A stretch of 64,000 nt of DNA, from positions 62,001-126,000 of the forward strand of contig NZ_NKUB01000002.1 of NCBI RefSeq assembly GCF_003207895.1. Direction: 5' to 3'. Position numbers and translations under genes: made by a program. The notes under the pieces were generated by a model that did not search any database, was not told where the DNA came from, and was given only the letters and a program-made list of their open reading frames with translations. Below, piece after piece: positions 41,412-48,663 of this stretch (its first letter is position 1; each line of letters begins with the position of its first letter). Origin of the DNA: Komagataeibacter swingsii. GTDB lineage: Bacteria > Pseudomonadota > Alphaproteobacteria > Acetobacterales > Acetobacteraceae.

Positions 41412-41910
41412 GGCGCCTCTCCGTAAATGGTTCCCCCTGCAACGGGTGCAATGAAAACAGGTTGCCGCGCCTTCGGGGTTATTTTCAGACTACGGGAAAG
41501 ACCACGGAACCCGCGCATGACCCGGGCCAGGCCGCCTGCCTGTTCGCAAGCGCATGTCGTGGCGGCGGGGCGGACAGGCCGCTTCCGCGACATGAGTATG
41601 GATAAGGGAGGCACGGCGCCGCATCGGGTTACCGGACGCGCCCGCCGCAAATCATCCCGGCCTGTCGGAAAACGGGGATTTTCCGTATTTTTACGGGTTA
41701 TATGCCAAAATATGGCGCCTTCATATCACCAAATATGCTTGTGCTTCATGAAAATTACACATAAACAGTCGTATCCACCCGGCTTAAACCACTTATTTTT
41801 TTGTGTAATTCGGATGCAAAACGCGCAGGAACGGATAGACAGCCGCCCTTACCCCATGCCGGTGGGCATACGCTCCCTGCCCCGCAACCATCGAACCATG
41901 AAGCCCCATC
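41412..41910. other. intergenic region upstream of the TauE gene
   Basis: No supported gene. Open frames on the plus strand lack ribosome sites and recognisable features. The part 41690-41815 is AT-rich and probably contains the promoter of the TauE/SafE gene at 41911. Confidence 0.35.
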
Positions 41911-42696
41911 ATGCACCTGCCTGAATCGATCAACCTGCTTTACGTGCTGTCTGGCCTTGGGGTCGGCTTTCTTGTCGGCATGACCGGCGTGGGGGGCGGG
42001 TCGCTCATGACCCCGCTGCTCATATTGCTGTTCAAGGTGCATCCACAGTCCGCCGTGGGCACGGACCTTTTGTATGCGGCCCTGACCAAGACGGTAGGCA
42101 CGCTGGTGCACGGCCGCAGCCGGTCGGTGGAATGGCGCGTGGTGGGACGGCTGGCGCTGGGCAGCATACCGGCCACGGGGCTTACGATCGCGGCCCTTCA
42201 CTGGGCGGGCAGCCCCTCGCCGCAGGTGACGCATGTGATTTCCGTGGCGCTGGGCATCGCATTGCTGATTACCGCCCCCAGCGTACTGTTTCGCCACCGG
42301 CTGCAGATGCTGTCGCGGCAGAAGGCCGGCAGCGTTTCCCCCGCCATGACCGGCCGGCTGACCACGCTGCTGGGCGCGGTGCTGGGGGTCATGGTCACGC
42401 TGTCTTCCGTGGGCGCGGGGGCCATCGGCATGGCGGCGCTGATCTTCCTCTATCCCACGCTGGAAATCCGCCGGCTGGTCGGTTCCGACATCGCGCATGC
42501 CGTGCCGCTGACGGCCATCGCGGGCATGGGGCACTGGTGGATCGGGGATATTGATATCCCGCTGCTGACCTCGCTGCTGTGCGGGTCCATCCCTGGCATC
42601 ATACTGGGCAGCCTGTGCATCGGGCTTGTGCCCGACCGGGTGCAGCGCATCATACTGGCCGCGATCCTTGTTACCGTTGGCCTGAAGGTCATCTGA
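41911..42696 (+). CDS. TauE/SafE family membrane exporter
   Basis: Inner-membrane protein of the TauE/SafE (DUF81) family, linked to export of sulfite, sulfoacetate or similar anions. It has 261 residues and about eight membrane segments. Two Gly-rich half-repeats are seen: LGVGFLVGMTGVGGGSLMTP at residues 16-35 and TTLLGAVLGVMVTLSSVGAG near residue 150. AVGTDLLYA and VGSDIAHAVPL are the paired family motifs. The M1 peptidase gene follows after 91 bases. The substrate is not determined. Confidence 0.9.
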   Translation: MHLPESINLLYVLSGLGVGFLVGMTGVGGGSLMTPLLILLFKVHPQSAVGTDLLYAALTKTVGTLVHGRSRSVEWRVVGRLALGSIPATGLTIAALHWAGSPSPQVTHVISVALGIALLITAPSVLFRHRLQMLSRQKAGSVSPAMTGRLTTLLGAVLGVMVTLSSVGAGAIGMAALIFLYPTLEIRRLVGSDIAHAVPLTAIAGMGHWWIGDIDIPLLTSLLCGSIPGIILGSLCIGLVPDRVQRIILAAILVTVGLKVI

Positions 42697-42787
42697 GGGC
42701 CTGCGCCCGCACGGCACCCGTCCGCATCTTGCACTTCAGGCGCCATCCGTTACCTTACCGCAACCATGACAGGCGGAAGGCAGGGCG

Positions 42788-44788
42788 ATGGCATACGGAA
42801 AGCTGGTGGTTATCCTGACCTGTGCGGGCTGCTGCGCGGTAACCGGGGCACGGGCGGCACCCGCCGCAACCGCAATGGACATGCGCCGGGTCTTTGCCCC
42901 CCTGTCCCTGCCCGATGCGCCCGACCGCTACAATTCGGGTTCTGGCCTGCCGGGGCCGGATTACTGGCAGAACCGGGCGGACTACGTCATCCATGCCCGG
43001 ATCGACACGCCCACCCATGCCCTGTCGGGCGAGGAAACCCTGACCTATACCAACAACAGCCCCGACAGCCTTGATACGCTGTGGCTGCAACTGGACCAGA
43101 ACATCTACCGGCCTCATGCCCGCGCGGGCTTCGCCAACCCTGAACGCCACCCCCATACGACCGACGGCATGGTGATCGATTCAGTCGCCATCATGCGCCA
43201 TGGGCATGAAATCCCGCTTCCGCCACGCATATCCGATACCCGTATGCAGCTTGCCCTGCCCGGTGCGCCGCTGTCCCACGGGCAGAAGGTCCGGATCCAC
43301 ATACGCTGGCATTACACCATTCCCGGTCGGTGGGGCGGCCGTACGGCGGTCACCCCCGCCGGGGATGGCGAGATGTACGAAATCGCGCAGTGGTATCCCC
43401 GCATGTGCGTCTATGACAGTCATCGCGGCTGGGACACGCTGCCCTATCTGGGACAGGAGTTCTACCTTGAATACGGCAATTTTGATTACAGCATCACGGT
43501 GCCGTGGAATTTCACGGTTGTCGGTTCCGGCGCGCTGCTCAATCCGGCGGACGTCCTGACCCGGACCGAACGCGCCCGCCTGGCGCAGGCGGGCCGCAGC
43601 GACCAGACCGTGATGATCCGCACAGCACACGACGTAGCGGACCCCACAAGCCACGTGGCCCGCACGGGGGAAAAGACATGGCGTTTTTACATGGGAAACA
43701 CGCGTGATGTCTCCTTTGCCGCATCCGCCGCCTTTTTATGGGATGCGGCGCGCATCGACCTGCCGCCGGTCCGTCCCGCCCCCGGCATGAAGCCCGCGCC
43801 GCGCCTGGCGATGTCGGTCTACCCGCGGGAAGGGATCGGCCCGCAGGCATGGGACCGGTCCACCCAATATGTCAGGCATGCCATCGAATACTTTTCCCGG
43901 CAATGGTTTGCCTACCCCTGGCCCAACGCCATCAATGTCGGGGGATATGGCGCGGGCATGGAATATCCCGGCATTGTCTTTGACGGCTGGGAGGACCGGA
44001 ACGATACGCTGTTCTGGATCACCACGCATGAGCTGGGCCATGGCTGGTTTCCCATGATCGTGGGCAGTAACGAACGGCGTGATGCGTTCATGGATGAAGG
44101 GTTCAATACCTTTATCGACGCCTATGCATCACGGCATTTCAACCATGGGGAATACGCACCCAAGCATGACGCGGAATTCGCCCCACTGACCGGCAGGCCC
44201 GCCGATGACATCATCCCGGTGCTGAAAGACCCGCAGGCCCCCACCCTTATGACACCAGCGGAACTGGTGCCGGAAAAATACCGGCATCCGGTCACGTATT
44301 TCAAAAGTGCATATGGACTGATGCTGCTGCGTGAACAGATACTGGGGCCTGAGCGGTTCGACGCCGCCTTCCGCCGCTATATCCAGGCATGGGCGTACCG
44401 CCATCCCACCCCGTCGGATTTTTTCCGGTTGATGGAAAGCGAATCTGGCGAAGACCTGGGATGGTTCTGGCGCGGCTGGTATTTTGAAAATGACTGGCCG
44501 GATTATGCCCTGACCCGCCTGTCCTATGTCAATCATGACGCCCGTCAGGGCACGCAGGTCGGCATAAGGACCAAGGGCAGGCTCATGCTGCCCGTGACAC
44601 TGCGGCTGGAGTACAGCAACGGCACGCACGCGGATCAGGTCATCCCGACGGAAAGCTGGCACATGGCGGATAATATTACCGTTGCCTTTCCCGGCGGCCC
44701 GGCAGTCGAAAGGGCCATCCTTGACCCCGACCATGTCCTGCCCGACCCGGACCGCAGCGATAACATACGTCACATGACGTCAAGGTGA
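42788..44788 (+). CDS. M1-family zinc metallopeptidase, exported
   Basis: Gluzincin aminopeptidase-like protein of 666 residues with an N-terminal signal peptide (hydrophobic segment with Cys residues at about 12-17, cleavage near ARA). The zinc site HELGHGWFP is near residue 418, with the third ligand Glu in MDEGFNTF 19 residues later. The substrate motif, GAMEN in classic aminopeptidases, reads GAGMEYPG here, as in the bacterial M1 subgroup seen in many proteobacteria. ATG 42788 has GGAAGG upstream. It probably trims peptides in the periplasm. Confidence 0.92.
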   Translation: MAYGKLVVILTCAGCCAVTGARAAPAATAMDMRRVFAPLSLPDAPDRYNSGSGLPGPDYWQNRADYVIHARIDTPTHALSGEETLTYTNNSPDSLDTLWLQLDQNIYRPHARAGFANPERHPHTTDGMVIDSVAIMRHGHEIPLPPRISDTRMQLALPGAPLSHGQKVRIHIRWHYTIPGRWGGRTAVTPAGDGEMYEIAQWYPRMCVYDSHRGWDTLPYLGQEFYLEYGNFDYSITVPWNFTVVGSGALLNPADVLTRTERARLAQAGRSDQTVMIRTAHDVADPTSHVARTGEKTWRFYMGNTRDVSFAASAAFLWDAARIDLPPVRPAPGMKPAPRLAMSVYPREGIGPQAWDRSTQYVRHAIEYFSRQWFAYPWPNAINVGGYGAGMEYPGIVFDGWEDRNDTLFWITTHELGHGWFPMIVGSNERRDAFMDEGFNTFIDAYASRHFNHGEYAPKHDAEFAPLTGRPADDIIPVLKDPQAPTLMTPAELVPEKYRHPVTYFKSAYGLMLLREQILGPERFDAAFRRYIQAWAYRHPTPSDFFRLMESESGEDLGWFWRGWYFENDWPDYALTRLSYVNHDARQGTQVGIRTKGRLMLPVTLRLEYSNGTHADQVIPTESWHMADNITVAFPGGPAVERAILDPDHVLPDPDRSDNIRHMTSR

Positions 44789-44934
44789 TGTACATACGGC
44801 ACAAGCACCACAACGGCTATCCTGCTGCCCGGAAGGCCGTTCCGGACCGAATGGCCGATCACCGGAATACAGGGGCCTGAACGCCGCTTTTTCAGGAAGG
44901 CAGTATTTGCATATGCTTCCCGATAAGGATTTTA

Positions 44935-45097
44935 GAGGCTGTTTGAAAACAAATCATTGATAAAAAACAATAAAAGTTCTTAGGCGCCGCCTTTTTCTCA
45001 AAAAGGCGGCGTTCTTTCGAAGCTTTTGCAAAAAGCTTCACCAAAAACTTTCTTTAATTTTAAAGCGCTATCATGATCTGACTTTTCAAACAGTCTC
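44935..45097. mobile_element. 163-bp MITE with TTA target duplication
   Basis: The ends GAGGCTGTTTGAAAA (44935-44949) and TTTTCAAACAGTCTC (45083-45097) are inverted repeats with one mismatch, and both sides carry a TTA (44932-44934 and 45098-45100). A three-base TNA duplication and such ends are typical of the IS5/IS1031 group of acetic acid bacteria. The inside holds no gene. It has an 11-bp stem hairpin at 44986-45010 (GCCGCCTTTTT/AAAAAGGCGGC) and a second one at 45019-45039. It must depend on a transposase made elsewhere. Confidence 0.85.
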
Positions 45098-45100
45098 TTA

Positions 45101-45426
45101 ACAGAAAATTCTTTATGATTTGGAGAGATTCCAAAGAAAATCGGTTCAAGCCGTTTCTTGATATGTCTGTCCCGACAGCCTCCATGGCCTGCGTCAGGAA
45201 CACTATACCGCCCAACAGATGGATAGGGCGCGCCATGTTGTTACGGATATATATTGCCAAGACAGCAGCCATCCCCTTCCCGCCCTGCATGACGACATGC
45301 AGCAAAAGGCAACACGGGCCGAGCGTGCGGATAAGAAAGCCCCCACATGTTCATGACCGGCAGAATGCAATATTGCGTCTGTCATTACATATAGGGAAAG
45401 ATCTTTCCCTTCCCCGCAAATACAGA
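45101..45426. other. non-coding stretch after the MITE
   Basis: Open frames exist on both strands, for example a plus-strand frame from 45115 and a minus-strand frame ending inside the MITE. None has a ribosome site or a family feature. No further repeat of the MITE ends was seen. Confidence 0.3.
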
Positions 45427-45452
45427 CACCCAGCCTGCGAACAGGCTGGGTG
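45427..45452 (-). terminator. terminator hairpin of mucR
   Basis: A perfect 11-bp stem CACCCAGCCTG/CAGGCTGGGTG with a 4-base loop lies 30 bases after the mucR stop codon. Read on the minus strand, it is followed by a T-rich stretch (TCTGTATTTG), consistent with a Rho-independent terminator. Confidence 0.75.
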
Positions 45453-45481
45453 CTTGCAACTATACAGCGTATCCGTGATGC

Positions 45482-45976
45482 TTATGCATCGACGCCCTTC
45501 TTGCGACGCGCACGGGTCTTGCGCGCGGGCTTGGCCGGGGCCTCCGCCGCGACTTCGGGTTCCGGCTCAACCACAACCTTGCGACCCAGGCCAATCTTCT
45601 GTGCAAGGGATGAACGATGCGCGGCGTAATTGGGGGCCGTCATCGGATAATTGGCAGGCAGGCCCCATTTTTCACGATACTGTTCCGGGGTCATGCCATA
45701 TGCCGTCTGCAGGTGACGCTTGAGCATCTTCAGCTTCTTGCCGTCTTCCAGGCAGATCACGTAATCAGGAAATACTGATTTCTTGATCGGCACGGCCGGC
45801 TGCAGCGGTGCGGGTTCAACCACCTTTTCAGCGCCAAGGCCCTTCAGCGCAGTATAAACCGTCTCGATCAGGGTGGGGATCTGCTCGATGCCAACGGTAT
45901 TATGATTGGTATGCGCAGCCACGATCTCTGTCGTCATGGATACCAGTTCGGTATGCGGGAGATCTTTATTATCCAA
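45482..45976 (-). CDS. mucR: MucR/Ros family transcriptional regulator
   Basis: Alphaproteobacterial H-NS-like DNA-binding regulator, 164 residues. An N-terminal helical oligomerisation part (about 1-60) precedes the Ros/MucR zinc-finger domain with PAVPIKKSVFPDYVICLEDG, LKRHLQTAYGMTPEQYREKW and NYPMTAPNYAAHRSSLAQK. A Lys/Arg-rich tail (KPARKTRARRKKG) is probably an extra DNA anchor. In the finger, the second Cys is Asp and the last His position is not His (QTAYG), so classic zinc binding looks incomplete. Its own upstream region is strongly AT-rich, fitting autoregulation. A terminator follows. Confidence 0.93.
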   Translation of the reverse strand: MDNKDLPHTELVSMTTEIVAAHTNHNTVGIEQIPTLIETVYTALKGLGAEKVVEPAPLQPAVPIKKSVFPDYVICLEDGKKLKMLKRHLQTAYGMTPEQYREKWGLPANYPMTAPNYAAHRSSLAQKIGLGRKVVVEPEPEVAAEAPAKPARKTRARRKKGVDA

Positions 45977-47131
45977 TGTCTGAATCTTTCCTCTGTAGAT
46001 TGCCGTCCGGGGACATATCTGCCCTATCAGTAATAATCATGCGTCTATTATGCAACCACAATAAAGCCTTTTGGCGCGTATTTTTTATATCACCCCCATT
46101 ACAGAGACATACGCGGCAATGCCTGCATAGGTTGCATATCAGCATGCCTTGTGTGCTCCATACGGACGCGACGACGCAATAATAATCATGTCCATTATCG
46201 CATCCAGGGAGCATATGCAATTTCTTGTTTGAAAAATTGAAAAAAACTGTCTCAAATTCTTAATTTACTGAGTTTAGTTAATGAATTTTCACCATTTTAT
46301 AAACACATCATATAAAATACACGACCTGTTCATCGATCATATCTGTTATAAAAATAGACATTGGACAAAATTAAATTTTATAAAAAAATAATAAACAAAC
46401 CAACCTGAACACATTATGCCAAGTTATTTAATTTTTGTTTTTATTTAAATATAAATCATATACCAATAATTTTTATGGCGTCATGCAATATCATTTAACA
46501 AATTATTCAATTACATGCACATGACCAAAAAACGACATGGAAACAAAATCTGAATTTTGTAGTCATTACATATTACGACAAATACATATATTCATATTCC
46601 GGCATGACATATATCGCGCATCCGCCTGCATGGCCCTGACCTGCGTGGCATGAATCATAATGGGCCGCATTCCACCCGTACCCGCACCACAATACATGCT
46701 GTCATTCCGTTATTGCAGAACTGAACCATCGTTCCGCTGTCATTACATCCATTCAGGCAGCACGCGCCAAGGTTGCATCCATGACAGCCTGCATAGCTGC
46801 ACGCCCCGTCCAGATTCCGTGCGATAGGCTGACCGACCCCATTCATAAGTAACGGACTGTATCAGCCAGACCACGCGGCATATATTATATTTGATGATAT
46901 TATGGAAATGAACGGGAAAAGCGGATTGGCGACATCCCATTCCGTCTTTCCATTCCCGTTCCATGGCCATCGTGGCCGCCTGTCCGCCCGATCTGTCCGG
47001 GTGCCCCCCCACGTCCATGGTCATGGGCGCATAAGGTTGGCGGATCTGCCCGCCAGACAGCCTGCCCGGCGGAGGCATCATGCAGGTGTGGCTATGTGTG
47101 GACCCGCAACGCTGCGGCATGCGGCAGGAAT
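45977..47131. other. long non-coding region with an AT-rich island upstream of mucR
   Basis: About 1.1 kb without a convincing gene. The part 46200-46640 is extremely AT-rich for this genome, with many A/T runs and TA steps. Small open frames are scattered through it; one at 46655-46846 on the minus strand would be Cys-rich but has no ribosome site. The island probably holds the mucR promoter and binding sites for AT-seeking proteins such as MucR, or is the remnant of imported DNA. Confidence 0.5.
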
Positions 47132-47219
47132 CCTGTACCTGCCGGGCATATGACCCGGCAGGTACAGGGACGGCGTGCAGGCGGGAAATCCTCGCCTGCC
47201 CTGCCACACGCAGCAGGGC
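47132..47219. repeat. cluster of three adjacent hairpins
   Basis: The first is a perfect 15-bp inverted repeat, CCTGTACCTGCCGGG (47132-47146) and CCCGGCAGGTACAGG (47154-47168), around CATATGA. It is followed by GCAGGCG/CGCCTGC (47177-47199) and GCCCTGC/GCAGGGC (47198-47219). No T-run follows on either strand. The cluster lies beyond the stop of the P19-like gene and may be an RNA-stabilising element, a protein-binding palindrome or part of a small RNA. Confidence 0.6.
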
Positions 47220-47339
47220 AGCATGTATTCCGGTCAGGCCAGGTACTGTTTTACCGGCAGGGCAAGGGCGCAAGCCGGATGTCCCTGCGCCATGATGATG
47301 CGATGGGCACCAGCCTGCGCGGTCATGCCCCCGGGACAA

Positions 47340-47867
47340 TCATTTCTGGGGATAGGCAAAATTGAACGTCTCGGTAAACGGTTTCCAGAACCCCGGCGTG
47401 CCGGTTTCCTTGTCCACATGATGCAGGAAGCCGCTCTGTTCAGGTGAGGAATAGGTCAGTACGACCGTGTAGCGGCCCGGGCCGTCCATCTGCACGTTAT
47501 CGGCATAATGCGGACCGTCCTTGGCGGTCATGAAGTGCATCGTGCCTTCCGCCTTCCACGGCGTGCCGTCCTTTGTCAGCGAATAGCCGATCGTAAGATA
47601 CGGCACCCATGCCCCGTCGGGGTAGCCCCACACGTTGTCCGCGGTGGCGTGGACATCGGTTTCAAGGTGGATGGTATCCGGCCTGGTATTGTCGGTCATG
47701 CCGGCTGGCATGGGATCGACCATGATACCCGTCAGGTAGCTGGAGGCGATTTCCATGTCATGCGCCTGAACGGGACCGCCAATGGGATATTCACGCGCCT
47801 GCGCCGCCGTGACACCCACAGGCAGGGCCGCGATGGACAGCGCCAGTATAGAACACTTTTTCTTCAT
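47340..47867 (-). CDS. P19/Tp34-type periplasmic iron-transport protein
   Basis: Exported 175-residue protein of the P19/Tp34 iron-binding family (E. coli FetP, Campylobacter P19). A signal peptide (1-25, cleaved near AQA) is followed by an immunoglobulin-like domain. Metal-ligand candidates are at the family's positions: His36 and Glu39 in AHDMEIA, His73 in TDVHATADNVWG, Met110 and His120 in GTMHFMTAKDGPHY. ATG 47867 is chosen because the signal peptide starts there. The Fur box at 47979-47997 lies upstream, so iron repression is expected. It probably delivers iron (with copper as cofactor) to a membrane permease. Confidence 0.88.
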   Translation of the reverse strand: MKKKCSILALSIAALPVGVTAAQAREYPIGGPVQAHDMEIASSYLTGIMVDPMPAGMTDNTRPDTIHLETDVHATADNVWGYPDGAWVPYLTIGYSLTKDGTPWKAEGTMHFMTAKDGPHYADNVQMDGPGRYTVVLTYSSPEQSGFLHHVDKETGTPGFWKPFTETFNFAYPQK

Positions 47868-47978
47868 GATGATTGTTTCCATGTATCTGAGCATTGGGTC
47901 ACGGGCCTGTTTTATTTTTGGTTTCCAGTAATCCCGCGACCAGAACGCAGATCCCCTTCCGGCTGATTTCACAATTCT

Positions 47979-47997
47979 GATAATGATAATTGTTATC
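47979..47997. promoter_or_regulatory. Fur box between divergent iron genes
   Basis: GATAATGATAATTGTTATC matches the 19-bp Fur consensus at 17 positions. It lies 111 bases from the P19-like start (minus strand) and 50 bases from the membrane protein start at 48048 (plus strand), so it can repress both under iron-replete conditions. Confidence 0.8.
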
Positions 47998-48047
47998 ACT
48001 GTCAACGGATGGTATGTGCTGTGCGATACACACGGAGACCACCTGCC

Positions 48048-48566
48048 ATGATCAGCCATCCCCTCGCGTTTATGCGCCTGCCCTATGCGGTCCTGATCGC
48101 CATGGACAGCCGGATGCTGCACTTCTGGCTACAGCCGGTCCATTACCTGATCCGCATCGCGCATATCGTCAGCATGGCCATGTTCTTCGGGATGGACATG
48201 CTGTTTGACCTTGGCATCCTCAATCCCCGCCTGGCGCCCCGCCTGGCCCCCACGGCGCAGTTGATGGTGCGCCCGCTGCACATTGCCTTCGCTACCGCCA
48301 TGGTTACGGGTGTCGTATTGTTCTTCTACGACCCGGTGCATATCGGCAGCCGGGCGTACCTGACACCCAAGCTGCTGCTGATCACGCTGGCGATGCTGAA
48401 TGCCATGTGGTGCCACCGCTCCGTCTATCTGTCCGTGCTGCGCGGCAATCCGGCTGTTTCGCTCCGTGGCCGGGTCGGGGCAGGTATTTCGCTGTGCCTG
48501 TGGACGGGTGTGATGATCATGTCATGCCTGAATAGTGAAGGCGTACCAAAGGTTTTCCTGCGCTGA
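48048..48566 (+). CDS. multi-pass membrane protein divergent from the P19-like gene
   Basis: A 172-residue inner-membrane protein with about four hydrophobic segments and several His residues near or in them (HFWLQPVHYLIRIAHIV, RPLHIAF, NAMWCHRSVY). The pattern hints at heme or metal binding as in small b-type membrane proteins, but no family is certain. ATG 48048 follows the shared Fur box directly. The position suggests a role in iron uptake, possibly as membrane partner of the P19-like protein; this is an inference. Confidence 0.65.
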   Translation: MISHPLAFMRLPYAVLIAMDSRMLHFWLQPVHYLIRIAHIVSMAMFFGMDMLFDLGILNPRLAPRLAPTAQLMVRPLHIAFATAMVTGVVLFFYDPVHIGSRAYLTPKLLLITLAMLNAMWCHRSVYLSVLRGNPAVSLRGRVGAGISLCLWTGVMIMSCLNSEGVPKVFLR

Positions 48567-48642
48567 TATCAGAATTGCAAAATACGCATAACACATATGA
48601 TTGACGGTTTGGCGCCAAGATGTAATTGAGAGTTATTCTTAT

Positions 48643-48657
48643 TGATATTAATTATCA
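48643..48657 (+). promoter_or_regulatory. Fur box just upstream of the OprB porin gene
   Basis: TGATATTAATTATCA fits the 7-1-7 Fur inverted repeat TGATAATNATTATCA with one mismatch. It ends 6 bases before ATG 48664, so Fur would cover the start region. Confidence 0.7.
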
Positions 48658-48663
48658 TTTGCG

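Noticed and set aside
41427-41924. A 165-codon frame upstream of the TauE gene
   Set aside because: The product is rich in Arg and Pro with no features, and it runs through AT-rich promoter-like sequence.
45115-45723. A 202-codon plus-strand frame running into the mucR gene
   Set aside because: It is antisense to mucR over its second half, crosses the mucR terminator and has no recognisable domain.
46743-47339. A 198-codon minus-strand frame across the hairpin cluster
   Set aside because: The frame spans perfect inverted repeats and has no family feature; the DNA structure explains the region better.
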